This document shows, piece after piece, positions 44,479-55,263 of a stretch of DNA of 64,000 nucleotides (within the stretch, counting starts at the first letter, position 1; each line of letters opens with the position of its first letter). Position numbers and translations under genes: made by a program. Origin of the DNA: Karstenula rhodostoma CBS 690.94 (taxonomy: Eukaryota > Ascomycota > Dothideomycetes > Pleosporales > Didymosphaeriaceae); the NCBI GenBank assembly GCA_010093485.1, contig MU001514.1:168357-232356 (forward strand), given 5' to 3'. Below the pieces are notes generated by a model, which saw nothing but the letters and a program-made list of their open reading frames with translations, made no database searches and was not told where the DNA came from.

Positions 44479-45297
44479 ATGACCGACTCGACCAAATACC
44501 ACTCGAAGCTCGCGAACGCCCGCGTCCTCATCATCGGGGGCACAAGCGGCATCGGCTTCGGCTCCGCCGAAATCACCCTCGAGCATGCCCCCACCAGCAC
44601 AGTCCTGCTCTCTTCCTCCGTCCAGAGCAAGATCGACAACGCCATATCCCGCCTGGAGAAGTCGTACCCATCCGCCGTGGGCCGCGTCCACGGCAAAACC
44701 GTCGACCTCTCCAACGACGAAACCATGGAGTCGCAAATCTCAGAGCTCCTTCAATGGGCGACGTCAAACGGCACGAAGCAGCTCGACCACCTCATCTTCA
44801 CAGCCGGCGACAGCGTCGACATCCGGCCGCTGGCGGAGAACACACTTGCGCAGGTCAAGCGCTCAGGAAACGTCCGCTACTTCGCGCCCCTAATGTTCGC
44901 GACCGCCATCGCAAAACACAACTTCATGAACATCTCTACGCAGTCCTCCTTCACCATCACCAGCGGCGTCTCCGGCGTGCGTCCCATCCCCCATTGGGCC
45001 GTCTACTGCGGCTACCTCGCTGGGCTGCAGGGGTTGACGCGCAGCCTGGCGCTGGATATGAAGCCGATTCGCGTTAACTTGATTACGCCTGGCCCTGTGG
45101 AGACGGAGATGTGGGATGGGTTCCCGGTCGAGCAGAGGAAGGTGGTTATGGATTCGCTTGAGAGGTCTACGGCGACGGGGAAGGTGGGGAGGGTGGAGGA
45201 TTTGGCGGAGAGTTATTTGCATTGTATGCGGGATGCTAATATGACGGGGTCGTGGATTAACTCGGATGGTGGGACGTTGTTGCTTGGTCCGTACTAA
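44479..45297 (+). CDS. SDR-family oxidoreductase with an atypical active site
   Basis: Single exon, 272 aa from the ATG at 44479 (CACAATG context). An upstream in-frame start near 44389 would add about 30 residues of leader sequence and is rejected. The Rossmann start 'VLIIGGTSGIGFGSAEI' fits the TGxxxGxG NAD(P)-binding pattern. 'FTAGDSV' replaces the usual NNAG. The catalytic Ser region 'ITSGVSG' is present. In the YxxxK position the protein reads 'VYCGYLAGLQGLTRSLAL': the Tyr is there but the Lys is replaced by Leu. 'KPIRVNLITPGPVETEMW' is standard. This pattern recurs in a fungal SDR subgroup as I recall. Activity may be altered or absent, and the substrate is unknown. Confidence 0.88.
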   Translation: MTDSTKYHSKLANARVLIIGGTSGIGFGSAEITLEHAPTSTVLLSSSVQSKIDNAISRLEKSYPSAVGRVHGKTVDLSNDETMESQISELLQWATSNGTKQLDHLIFTAGDSVDIRPLAENTLAQVKRSGNVRYFAPLMFATAIAKHNFMNISTQSSFTITSGVSGVRPIPHWAVYCGYLAGLQGLTRSLALDMKPIRVNLITPGPVETEMWDGFPVEQRKVVMDSLERSTATGKVGRVEDLAESYLHCMRDANMTGSWINSDGGTLLLGPY

Positions 45298-45687
45298 GAG
45301 GCCTATCTCAGGCCTTGTTGTACGTGGTTTTTAAATGCAAATTAGATTCGTAATGATATAATTGCCACGTGGCTATGAGTATTGGAAACCTATTTTGATG
45401 TGTTTGCTTCCTGACGTGCTTTCTGTAGCTCCGGTGTAGAGCTCGTCTTCTCCTAGTGCCTTTTGGTACGCTTTTTGGGCTCGCAGCATCTTAGAGGTTG
45501 ACTAAGATCTGTTGAATGTTGAGATGCTGACACAATGCAATCGCGATCCTTTAGGCAAGCGGCACTACAAGCTGCGGGCTCACCACCTTAAGACTGTAAC
45601 CGTTCTGAATTGAAATGGTCCAGGTTGCTGGAATCGGTTGGAAAGCTATGTTCTGAGTTCAGTGTCAGTGGATGGGATAGGTTGTGC
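45298..45687. other. Intergenic
   Basis: About 390 bp. The open frame of the next ORF extends left to 45610 without an ATG. Otherwise nothing is seen. Confidence 0.4.
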
Positions 45688-46029
45688 ATGAAGAATCCGA
45701 ACCATGTCATCGCGAAAGCATACGATACGTCTACTGGTTTGGTGTTCACGAATATCCTCCCTGGCCCTGCCACCCGCAAACAAGGAGAACGGTGGAATAA
45801 GCCGCACCGCTACATTGCCGCGGCTATTGCTACCAATCCAATGTTCAACACCTCTCGAGAGCAGGTCCAAACAGCAGTCAGAATTCTCGAGGAAGTGTAT
45901 GGTGAGAACTTGAAGATCACCAAAGAACATCTGGAACAAGATAAGGGTGTGAGAGGTAGGAAACGATCGTGGTTCGAAAGTGTTGGAAAGAAGATGAGGG
46001 ACTTGTCCCCCAAGAAGAGATCTAGCTGA
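45688..46029 (+). CDS. Hypothetical 113-aa protein or gene fragment
   Basis: First ATG of a frame open from 45610. The product starts MKNPNHVIAKAYDTSTGLVF and ends in a basic tail ('RGRKRSWF', 'SPKKRSS'). The composition looks protein-like, but no domain is recognised. The missing ATG in the open part upstream suggests an additional 5' exon or loss of the start. With the two ORFs that follow, it may be part of one decayed gene. Confidence 0.35.
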   Translation: MKNPNHVIAKAYDTSTGLVFTNILPGPATRKQGERWNKPHRYIAAAIATNPMFNTSREQVQTAVRILEEVYGENLKITKEHLEQDKGVRGRKRSWFESVGKKMRDLSPKKRSS

Positions 46030-46201
46030 GCTAATAAGATTGGCAATTGGCTCGTAGAGGAAACCGGCGTAGAGGATTACTAGGATGGCAAGAAAGGAGA
46101 GGTAGGTGTATATAGAGAATTCATTGCGAATATGGTATGCGCAGTCCTCCGTACGGACGCAGGACGACGGTCGGATATCAAATGCAGAAGAAGGAAATGT
46201 T

Positions 46202-46615
46202 ATGACAGGTGATGAACAGAACTATGCGGAGTACTACAGAAAAGAAAGAGAAAAGGAGATGGCTAAAAGGAACGAAGCTTTTGATGTACCCTGGAAGAGC
46301 TCAGCTGCCGACCCCACAAAGTCGCTCGCTACAATCGACCTCCTCGAAAGAACGCTCACCCAGCTGCGGCGGAAGCAGGCACAAATACACAGTGAGCCCA
46401 ACGGCAGTAGTTCAGATCCAGACTCCGGAGCGCCAGGCATGCAAGATACTATGGAGAATGGAGATACCACGGATGGGGCCCAGGAACCTGATCACGAAGA
46501 TGAGTCCGCGATGAACTCAGTGGCTACACTCTCCCTGAGTAGAGCCCCGACGGCAGCAGCTGTTCCTCTCCCTGACGACCAGACCCGATCTACTGAACTC
46601 ATCCGACCGAGCTAG
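46202..46615 (+). CDS. Hypothetical 137-aa polar protein or gene fragment
   Basis: Open from before 46106; the first ATG is at 46202 (MTGDEQNYAEYYRKEREKEM). The start is strongly charged and probably helical, the rest Ser/Glu/Asp-rich and disordered. No domain is recognised. It ends 27 bp before the next ORF on the same strand in another frame. Confidence 0.35.
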   Translation: MTGDEQNYAEYYRKEREKEMAKRNEAFDVPWKSSAADPTKSLATIDLLERTLTQLRRKQAQIHSEPNGSSSDPDSGAPGMQDTMENGDTTDGAQEPDHEDESAMNSVATLSLSRAPTAAAVPLPDDQTRSTELIRPS

Positions 46616-46642
46616 ATCATCACGCCATCACAAAGGGAGGCA

Positions 46643-46936
46643 ATGGAAAAAGAGAAGTCAAAAGGAGAAGCCACGGAGGAGCAAAAGGAGAAGGCGGAGG
46701 TCAAGGAACCGAAGAAGGAGCGAACGCCTGAAGAGATTAAGGGTCAGAAGGCAGCTATGCAGGAGCTTAAAAACGCGCTGAAAGAGCGATATGGTGAAGA
46801 CGGATGGTACTCTTACAAGATGCTTGGAGAGTGCTACATTCAGAGTATGATGGATGGCGAAGCGATGTTGTTGCAGAACGAAGGTGATAAGGAGCATCCG
46901 AGGCATATTCCTTCTGTGGTGTTTGAGATTCGTTGA
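46643..46936 (+). pseudogene. ORF resembling the C-terminal tail of a HET-domain protein
   Basis: 97 aa from ATG 46643. The first half is Lys/Glu-rich. The second half, 'KMLGECYIQSMMDGEAMLL' followed by 'SVVFEIR', resembles the 'GECYVHGxMDGEA' stretch and closing strand found at the C-terminus of many fungal heterokaryon-incompatibility (HET) proteins. No HET domain is present in this window, so I read it as a remnant or a stand-alone tail. Resemblance is from memory of the family. Confidence 0.35.
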
Positions 46937-47429
46937 GTGTTACAGTGTGCGTTCAATTGCTTTTCCAATTTCTGTTAATGGAGTTAGGGACATATACCAG
47001 GGATGTTTTTCATGTATTGCCGATTACTGCCGATTAAATTATGCTTCCTAGGCTCGTATAACCATAGGGTGGGATAACAATCTAAACCCAAAGGTGCGAC
47101 TCGCTTTGCTCTTATAACTGAGTATACACAAGTCTAAGATGCCATTGATATCGACTGTATCCCAGCTGATGCTTGACTATACGCCTTAGACGTTCAAGAT
47201 TGGTGACAAATCAAACCAGTCTTTGTGCGTAGACGTCTCCGACCTTGCTACCCCGCACCAGGGGCCAATGACTGGTAGACCAAGTCACCGATTATCGATG
47301 CAAACACAAAGTATAATAAATATATCCGGGGCGTCAGCAGCCCTGGGATGCGGCTTCCCATTCCGCAAAACCCGCCATCATAATCTCGCAACCAAACCCG
47401 ACCGCGCAACAAACACCTAACCAGCAGCA
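46937..47429. other. Intergenic
   Basis: About 490 bp, AT-rich in the left part. No gene seen. Confidence 0.5.
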
Positions 47430-48194
47430 ATGCCGCCATCAAACAATGTCCACATGGCCCCCCTCGAGGACGCAGACATTCCCGAAACCTTCCGTATCAT
47501 GTCCCTCTCCTTCGGCAGCGACGCTCCTTTCATAAACGCCTACTTCCCCGCGCACACCACACCCACCGGCCAGTCGCAGGGCTCCGAGCGTCTTCTAGCA
47601 TGGAAGAACAGCGCGCCAAATTCGCAGTTCCTGAAAGCCGTGGCGTCGTCGAAAAACGGCGGGGACGTCATCATCGGGATAGGAATATGGACGTACATGA
47701 CCGAGAAGCCGCCGCAGACGCTGGAAGAAGCGGAGGGCGAAGAGGAGGTGAGGAAGTACTGGCCGGAGGAGGGGGATAGGGAGTGGATGAGGGCGCTGTG
47801 GAGGGAGTATGTTAAGCCGCGGACGGGGGCGGTGGTGGGGGCGGAAGGGAGTGGGGTATATGGTGAGTGTAGCAGATTTCATTGGTAGTAGGTTATCTTC
47901 AGAACCTTGGACGCTGATATTGCACGTGGTATAGTACTTGAGCTTTTGGCTGTGCACCCAGAGTATAGGCGACTTGGGGCTGGTGCTGCGCTGGTGAACG
48001 CGGGATTGAAGGCCGCGGAGAAGAAGGGTGTTGGTGCGGTCATTGAAAGTACAGATGCGGGGCGGCCGTTGTATGAGAAGTGTGGGCTGATATGCGAGAT
48101 TGAAAATATGGTGTTCAACGTTGGGGAGGAGTTTGGCGGGAAGGAGACGCCCAAGTTGTGTTTTATGGTGAAGGGGACGACTGCAGTTTCGTGA
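47430..48194 (+). CDS. GNAT-family N-acetyltransferase
   Basis: Two exons (47430-47862, 47935-48194) with a 72-nt phase-1 intron give 230 aa. It uses acetyl-CoA to acetylate an unknown amine or protein. The acetyl-CoA loop (motif A) is 'LLAVHPEYRRLGAGAALVNA' with the R/QxxGxG/A core, formed just after the splice. Motif B is 'STDAGRPLYEKCGL'. The N-terminal half is typical of the fungal GNATs annotated only by fold ('MAPLEDADIPETFRIMSLSF'). Both frames are open and the spliced product has normal GNAT length. Confidence 0.9.
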
Positions 48195-48698
48195 AGTTTC
48201 CAACGAGTTCCAGTAAACCAACACTTGCATTCTCGACTTATCAGCCTGCACTGAATTGTACAGCTGAAGCTGTGAATAGGTGAGCCCAGCTTCTGAAAAC
48301 CATTCTCTGTCAGGGGGTTGGACTTCTTTGCGGCGCAGGGTTTGTTTGGTAGTAAAGAGGTGACGAGTTTGTGAGTTTCCATTGGATGTTTCTTGCTTGC
48401 TGCCTTATCACAACTTACACCAAAAAAACCCCCCGACTAAACAATTTGCTGCCCTTCAAGTTTGGTTACCGGGCTGATCTAGCATTTGTCCACCCATCTC
48501 ATTTATGTTCAAGACTATATGAAAACATCCTCCCAAGTGCTGTGTTTTAGCACACCGGCTTGCTGTTTGACACATCACATCCACCATGTTATACCCACGC
48601 ACACAGCCAGTCTCATTCCATAAAATCCCGTCAGTCCTCACCTCACGTTTCCACACACCATCTACATCCACCCTTCTACCCCAAACCAAACGCCTCCC
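48195..48698. other. Intergenic
   Basis: About 500 bp. It includes a C-rich run (CCAAAAAAACCCCCC) near 48420 and the leader of the next gene. Confidence 0.45.
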
Positions 48699-50132
48699 AT
48701 GCACCCGTCCGCTCCCTCCTCCACGCGCCTCGACCCCAGCATCCGCTACTACATCCACCGCACCCTCAGCAACGCCATCGTGCCGCTGATCCCAGCGGAC
48801 CAGCTTCCCTTCCGCCTGAAAGACTTCCCCCGGCACCTGAGCCACGGAGAGCTGGCCGCCGGCGGGTGGAGGTTCCTCGCCGAGACGGGGGGGATTGCGT
48901 TTCCGCTTGCGTTGGGCGGGTATGCAGCCGTGGATTCGTGTGTTAAGATTCAGAAGAAGACGGTGGATGTAAAGGTCCGACCCCGGGAGGAGAAAGAGGG
49001 TGTGAAAGAGGAGGGGGAGATGGCCGTGAACGCAGTGCCGCGAGAAGAGGCTGTGAAGGAAACCACCCCATCTATTACAGAAACTCGCCCCACCCCGCAC
49101 AGGCGCACCAATACCGTGGGGAAGACAAAATACCTCACCGACAGCATGGCAGCCATCTACACCCAGGACGCGCGCAGGGTCGGCTACACCAAGCCCACCC
49201 CGACTACCCCGACTTCCAAACGTCCTGGACCGACGAAGGAGAAGGAGCATTGTCGCCACTGGATCAGGACCGGGGCGTGCAAGTGGACCGCTACTAGGGA
49301 AGGGTGTCGGTACAGGCACGAGATGGCGTCGGTGGAGAAGCTGGCGGAGCTGGGGATTGTGGGTGTGCCGCGGTGGTTTGCGGGGCGGGGGGTAGGGGGA
49401 GGGAGAAAGGGGGAGGAGGCGGGTCCGACACGTGGTGGAGATGGTGAGAAGGGGAAAGGGGTGTGTGGCGTGTACACCACCAACACAGTTGACGAGCCGA
49501 TGCTCATGGACGTAGACGTGGACGTGGACGGGGAGACGAGTGGCGCGCCTTCCGGGGACACCAGTTGCGACACTGAGGCCGCAGAGTCGCGCACGCCGAG
49601 CGCCCAAGAGTCCACCACAACACCATCCGAAGCATCCAGCGAGCACATCCCAAGCACCCCCATCGCTGTCGCCGTCTCCAAGGAATCAAACACCAAACCC
49701 CCCGCAAACAGTACCCCTCCCACCCCTCACAGCAGTACGTCCCCAAAGGCAAACCTCGCCCCAGCCAACCTCAACTCCACCATCGCGACCCTCGATCCCT
49801 CCAATAACGCAGTAGTCGAGCAGAGTTCCCGAGCTCATCCAATATCCACAGCCACCGCCACGCTACAGTCGCCGGAGACCAAAGAAACGCCCAAGGTCGC
49901 ATGCAGCGCGCATGCCAGGAAATCACGCGCGGCGCTGGCGAAGAAAGGGATTGCTTTTCACGGGGCAAATGGTGAGATCGTGGGGTGTGAGAGGACAGGG
50001 GAGGGCAGGAGGAAGGCGGCTGGGTATAAGGTGCGTGTGTGGCGGGGGCAGAAGATGGGGATGAAGGGTGTTGGGAAGGGGGTGAAGGTGGAGGGTAAGG
50101 GCGCGGCTGTGGGTGGTCGGGTGGATGGGTGA
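48699..50132 (+). CDS. CCCH zinc-finger protein, function unknown
   Basis: Single exon, 477 aa. Residues 8-80 form a conserved-looking helical block ('RYYIHRTLSNAIVPLIPADQ'). A single CCCH finger lies near residue 186-206: C-x8-C-x8-C-x3-H ('CRHWIRTGACKW' then 'GCRYRH'), preceded by Lys-rich 'GPTKEKEH'. 'YLTDSMAAIYTQDARRVG' upstream looks like a short motif. The remainder is Ser/Thr/Pro-rich disorder with a basic Gly/Lys C-terminus. Such single-finger proteins usually bind RNA; that is inference. Convergent with the OSGIN-like gene (265 bp between ends). Confidence 0.8.
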   Translation: MHPSAPSSTRLDPSIRYYIHRTLSNAIVPLIPADQLPFRLKDFPRHLSHGELAAGGWRFLAETGGIAFPLALGGYAAVDSCVKIQKKTVDVKVRPREEKEGVKEEGEMAVNAVPREEAVKETTPSITETRPTPHRRTNTVGKTKYLTDSMAAIYTQDARRVGYTKPTPTTPTSKRPGPTKEKEHCRHWIRTGACKWTATREGCRYRHEMASVEKLAELGIVGVPRWFAGRGVGGGRKGEEAGPTRGGDGEKGKGVCGVYTTNTVDEPMLMDVDVDVDGETSGAPSGDTSCDTEAAESRTPSAQESTTTPSEASSEHIPSTPIAVAVSKESNTKPPANSTPPTPHSSTSPKANLAPANLNSTIATLDPSNNAVVEQSSRAHPISTATATLQSPETKETPKVACSAHARKSRAALAKKGIAFHGANGEIVGCERTGEGRRKAAGYKVRVWRGQKMGMKGVGKGVKVEGKGAAVGGRVDG

Positions 50133-50370
50133 TGTGCGGTGTGCGGTTCGATGGGGGAGGTGGGTTGTGTGTCGGTTCTTCGTTGCTACCACCCGTATTC
50201 TCAAGATAGATCGTCGTAGTCCGGTAACTTGATCTTCACGGACGCAGGAACAGGGAAGAACGCTGGGTGCGGGTCGAAATTGGAGGCCTTGATGATAGCT
50301 TTTATGTACGCAATGCAGCATTTTTAATTTTAGAGTTGTTTCCTGAGACAGTACCGGTTGTGCAGCCTTG

Positions 50371-50400
50371 TATATATATATACACACACACACTCACTCA
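50371..50400. repeat. (TA)n(CA)n microsatellite touching a stop codon
   Basis: (TA)5-6 followed by ACACACACAC and CACTCACTCA. The last three bases are the stop codon of the minus-strand OSGIN-like gene, so length changes would alter its 3' end. Confidence 0.8.
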
Positions 50401-52100
50401 CGCCGCACTCGACCAGCCCAACCCACCAGCCCACCACCCGGAATCAGCCCAGATCCTGTTCTCCACGCTCGCCACCTCGACCGCCCGCGCCAGCTTCCGT
50501 CGGTCAACGTGCAGATCCTCGTGCCCATTCGTCGATTCCCTCGGGCTCTCCTTTGGGCTAGGCGTCGAAGAAGAGTCGGGCGTGCCCTCCGAGACGCGAT
50601 TGGGTGAGGCTGAGCGCGGAGTCGATGGGCTAGACGATGACGAGGCGGGGTAGGAAGAAGGTATGGCGCCGAGAATGCGGCCGGCGGCAAAGACGCAGCC
50701 GCCGACCGCGTGCCGGATGAGCGAGTCGCCGGCTAGGCTGCCGATGATGAAGACGTTTTTGGCTACTTCTAGGGAGGATTCGGCTCTGGCGCGGAGTGTG
50801 CGGCCGGAGATGAGAGTGGGCGAGCCGGAAGGCGTGTCGAAGGGGCCGAGTTCCTGTAGGAGGGAGGGTGAGAGGAAGTCTAGGGTGCCGCGTCGTCCAA
50901 CCACGTATGCGAGACCGCCTATTTGGCGCGTGATTTCTTCGCCTGACTCCAGGCGTATTGTCACTTGAGCAATGCCTGTGCTGTCAGAGACAGAGCTGTG
51001 TAGAACTTGGGCATTAGGAAACCCTTCGTAGCATGAGGCCCAGTCCCGCTGTGCGGAGAAGGGATTCGACTTGCGCCGCATAAATGGAGATCGGGCTGAT
51101 TGGGTTTTCTTGGAGGATATGGAGGCAAGCTTCATCTGCTTGTACACAGTTGCGTACTCTGGGTATGCCGAGTGGTGGCAGCCACGGAGCGGCGACGGCC
51201 GCGTACTGGGCGCCCATTGATAGAGATGGATGATCTTGCGAGCTGGAGGCGCGGAAATGATAACGTCTGCGGCGGAGAATCCCGATCCCACCACAAGGAG
51301 TGGCATGTCCTCTGCATCCATCTGCGCAACGGGTGCAAGCAGAGGCGGCGGGGGGATACTGACAGTGAAGATGCCCGAAGCCAGCACCAAGTGTTTACAG
51401 CGAATACCCAGGGAACCGACGACGAAACCTTTGGGCGTCCGATATATGTCGTCCGCCTTCGTGTCCGTATAGACGGCATCGGCAATGCCCACGGCGTCTG
51501 GGTATGCCTTCATATACGCGGCGACTTGTTCGCGCGACGGCCTGACGAAATCGCACTGGGCGGCATCCCGGCCCTTCGCCATGTGGTCCGCATACGTGTA
51601 TCCGGGCAGGCTCAGCTGTTCTGCATAGCTCAGGGTGCCAATTTTGGCGCTCGCATTGACGGGTTTGTCGACCCACTGGCCGCCGGGCTGCGGGGTGTCG
51701 CCAATGGCTACGTGAGAGACGGCGCGCTCCGGCTCATATCTCCATTCTATGCATGAGGTGGGATTGATCTCCGTGTCCGCGTTCGGCCGCAGGAGCGTAT
51801 CGAGCAGCGTGTTGACGGGCAGCGCGGCAGTCGAGTAGCGGATCGAGGACAAGAAGTGGTCGTGCAGGTCGGGGGTGAGGCTGAGCAGGCTGCGCTCCCG
51901 CCTGAGCTTCTGGTCCAGGAGCTGGTCATGGTGGCCGCCAACATAGTATGGAATGTGGCCGTGGAGTATGTATGACAGGACGAGCGCCGACGGACCGTTT
52001 CCTGCGGATCAGTCAGCCCCTCGCGTTCGCAGCGCGGGGTATGGCGCCTTCACGCACCTATGATGACCGTGTCCACGCATTGTGGAAGCGAACCCGCCAT
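50398..52100 (-). CDS. OSGIN-like FAD/NAD(P)-binding flavoprotein
   Basis: Two exons (52100-52058, 52001-50398) with a 56-nt intron give 548 aa. The first exon supplies the start of the Rossmann fold: 'CVDTVIIGNGPSALVLSYIL' forms only across the splice and holds the GxGxS dinucleotide motif. A second nucleotide motif, 'LLVVGSGFSAADVII', lies near 245, and 'NVFIIGSLAGDSLIRHAVGG' near 440 is the closing FAD motif. 'GHIPYYVGGHHD' after the first motif is typical of fungal relatives of oxidative-stress-induced growth inhibitor (OSGIN) proteins, which resemble flavin monooxygenases. The reaction is unknown. A Ser/Pro-rich insert (about 465-510) precedes the last helix. Start chosen as the only ATG giving the FAD motif. 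Confidence 0.88.
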
Positions 52101-52609
52101 GAAAGGCTTCTCAGCACGGCAGCAGCAAAGGCCATGAGGGAGCCAACGGGGAAAAGAGAGCGGATCGGTCCGGGGGCAGCCTTTGTATAGTCTACGGCCT
52201 CAAAATGACGGCTTTTCAACGCGACCCGCGCTAGACTTCGTCTTCCGTGGGGCGGCGACCCCACGCCGGGGTCCACTTCCTCTTCGGACCCGCCATGAGC
52301 ATGAGCGCCCTGTCGATTGCGTGCGTGTGGTCCTGCTGGCATGTAAGGCGAAGGGCGCAGAGGGAAAGCTTAACAGGTGCGTCCATGCATGCCCTTAGTC
52401 ATTGCAGGAGATAATCACAAAACGTTCCCACTTTCCTCACCATAGATATAACCCTGACGAATACGTCAAAAGAGATCCGTCTCAAAAAACAGCATTCAAG
52501 TCCAATAACGCTAGTCTTTCGTTCCATGGTATCGCACTCCAATCCACCCTTGAATCCTCACACGCTTCATTAAACACGCAACATTAAAAGTCATGCACAA
52601 GTAAAAATC
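52101..52609. other. Intergenic
   Basis: About 510 bp between the OSGIN-like start and the GAT gene stop. Nothing recognised. Confidence 0.5.
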
Positions 52610-54276
52610 TCAGTATCGATACGTTACGGTACCTCGATCCGTGAGGGGCGAAACATCGCTTCCGTGCCGCTGGTGGGATTCCTCGGGTGTCTTTGGTCTG
52701 TTGCTGGCTGGGTAGCCCCTCGCATATTCTTCTTCCTCTGAAAGGTTGCTGTGTCCGGCTCCGTGCATCGTGACGTTGTTTGCAGCGCTCTCTTGTCGAC
52801 CCAAGTACGACGGTGTTGGTTGATACCCTTGCCTGTACGGAGTGTAACCGTTCGCAGGGGCACTCTCCCCAGTCTGACCCGGTGGCGGTCCAGCCGGTGC
52901 AGAGTATGTGTGATGATCCGCAAATGGGTTGTCTTCGGTATCCTGCGCCGAATTGCTGTTGCTGCGTGGTCTTCCTGGACCTGCTTGCAAGGCTGGTGGG
53001 AGCGGCAATCCGTCCTTCTTGTAGCTTGCCAGATTGTTCGACTTGGGCTCGCTGGCTTCGAGCCCAAGCGGTGGAAGAATCGGTATCTCACTCTGTGGCG
53101 CTGATTGTTGCACTGGTGGGGTGTTGTATGTGGTGGCTGGCGCGGGCACGGGTGGCAGAGCACTGTAGTTGTTGTTAATGTTATTGTAGGTGTTGCTTGG
53201 AACTGGTGGCGAGGGTGCTGCTCCGATTGCGCGGCGAGCTTGGAGAACGGCACGTTGATGCTTGGATGCAGCCAGCGAGAGCTGCTCGTTGGTCTCGATC
53301 AGCGTGAGCATGGTATCGTCATCGGGTGGCGGGTTGTCGTAATTGATGTACGTCTGCACGCTTCGCTGCGCAGAGGTACAGCGCTCTGCAAACTCCTTTA
53401 CAAGCTCGTTTCCTAGCAGCTCATTTGCAGGGGTGGATTGCACGAGCTGTAAAAGGAGCTTGGCAGACGTCCTGGCCTCTTCGATGCGCGCGGCCAATTC
53501 TACAGGGGGAGGAAGACCTCCGCCACGATGCCCTGAATTGAATCCCTGGGGTAGATTAGGATCAGGCCATCGGGGGGCTTGGGTTATGCCTCCTCGAGGG
53601 ACATGTTTTGCCGCGTCTGCCATGAGCTTCTTCTCCTTGGTCCACATGGCAAACAGTGTGTTCAGGTTCGCGTCGTATGCCTTGTCCCTGTGTATCGAAT
53701 CCAACGTCTCCCTCAGAATCTGAGACACACTGGGGTCTCTCCCATTGCGCAGCAGTTGCTTGACCGTATCGGCGAACTGTTTGTCGATGTTCTTTGTGAA
53801 GGACGCGCCTGGGTTGTCGGCCAGGATCCGTATGAGCATTACCGCATTGTACTGCACATGCGGGCGGTCATAGTTCTCCTTGGAGAGGAACTTGCGGATC
53901 TGATTGGCGGCGGCCTGGGCCGCTTGGGGGCTGGCGACGGCCGACTCGACGATGACGGGCAGGTGGAGGACTTCTTCGCCCTGCGCCTGTCAGCTCTGAC
54001 GTTGGATGGCTACCGTTATACGCACCAAATTCGCAGCGCCGGATTCGCAGAAGAGTCTCTGTTGCTATGAGCGCGGTTCTCGCGTCGGCCTCGCATGCGA
54101 CTCACCACCCCCCTTGCGGCGTTCGCCTCGGGAGTGTCTACATTGTCGGCGACGGGCTCTTCGTGTGCTACACGGAGCAGTCAGCCGGCGTGTTCGTGTC
54201 CTGTCCGTCTCGGCCGGCAAAGGAGCATACAGTTGGTGCGCTTTATGAGGCTCGTGAAGCGCTTCTTGAGCACCAT
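52610..54276 (-). CDS. VHS/GAT-domain trafficking protein
   Basis: Four exons (54276-54231, 54167-54106, 54058-54026, 53980-52610) with introns of 63, 47 and 45 nt give 503 aa. The N-terminus 'MVLKKRFTSLIKR' is basic. A VHS-like helical bundle (about 45-150) includes 'RLFCESGAANLGEEVLHLPV', 'NQIRKFLSKENYDRPHVQYN' and 'AVMLIRILADNPG'. A GAT-like three-helix segment spans about 195-290 ('LLLQLVQSTPANELLGNELV', 'LIETNEQLSLAASKHQRAVL'). The rest is a Pro/Gln/Asn-rich tail with 'NPFADH' (an NPF motif, which binds EH domains). By family it should bind ubiquitinated cargo and clathrin/ESCRT partners at endosomes or the Golgi. Exons 2 and 3 are very short (62 and 33 nt) but keep frame and family sequence. 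Confidence 0.87.
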
Positions 54277-55263
54277 GGCGACAGCCTAGCGGGGCAGGCC
54301 TCCGGGGCGTTTGATCGGAGCGAGGGGTAGCGCGCGCTGTCCAAGCAGATGTGGGACGTTCAAATAGTGCTGGCAGAGGGGAGGGTGCACACGGCCAAGT
54401 GGTGCAGACGGGTATTGTTATTTGGCGACAGACGTCGGATACGACGTGGTACCCGTGTAGGGAATCCTCCAACGGCTGCCTTTAGAGTCCAGTCCGTGCT
54501 CTACCTTTCAGCACAGCCTCATCCTCGGCGCGACGTCAACGGCCGCGTCGACAAATGCTTGGTGGCGCCGTCTGCTCCCCATCACTCGCACCTCCAGTCG
54601 TGATTGTCCGCTCCAAACACCCATGAGAGCGGCTTGGACACGCAGCGCGCTCTCAGGGTCGAGGGTCCACCAACAGCAGCGTAGTTGGGTGGCTAGTGCG
54701 AAGATCATCGGCACTGCAGGCACGCGTCCACGGGTGTAACTGATACACCATGCAGCATGTTGCGACGCTTTGCCGTGCGCTGCCCTACGACAAAGGAGCA
54801 ACGGGCGTATCGGGAAATACTACTAGATACCGAAACGAAAGGCACCCGTGCTACACCAAAGTGACTGCCCGTGATGCATCCAACAAGAGCATGTGCTGCA
54901 GCCTAGTTTCCCAACCTGGCAGACATCATACCCCCCACGTCAAGAGACAGCATTTGGCCTGACAAGCTTCGACGACGCTCACGTGCTTGGCCATGCACTC
55001 TGCTGCCCAGCCCTGGCGATCAGCGCAACCTCCCCACACGCCACACATGGGCCATCAGCTGCACGTCTCAGTACTCGCGCCTACGTCAGTCGTTGCTGTG
55101 TGCTGAGACGGCGCTTGCTACACGTTCCCGCCTTGCCAAGCTACTCCGACCATGACTGAACTCAATCCCCCCGGCCTGCTTCGCATCTCGTGCATGAACC
55201 TTGCCTTCTGACCTGCACTCGCCTTAGACACCCATCACGCCCCCTCCTCCACGATTCATCAAA
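54277..55263. promoter_or_regulatory. Divergent promoter region between GAT gene and app1
   Basis: About 990 bp separating two divergent starts. No gene. A pyrimidine-rich stretch lies just before the app1 ATG (CGCCCCCTCCTCC). Confidence 0.4.
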
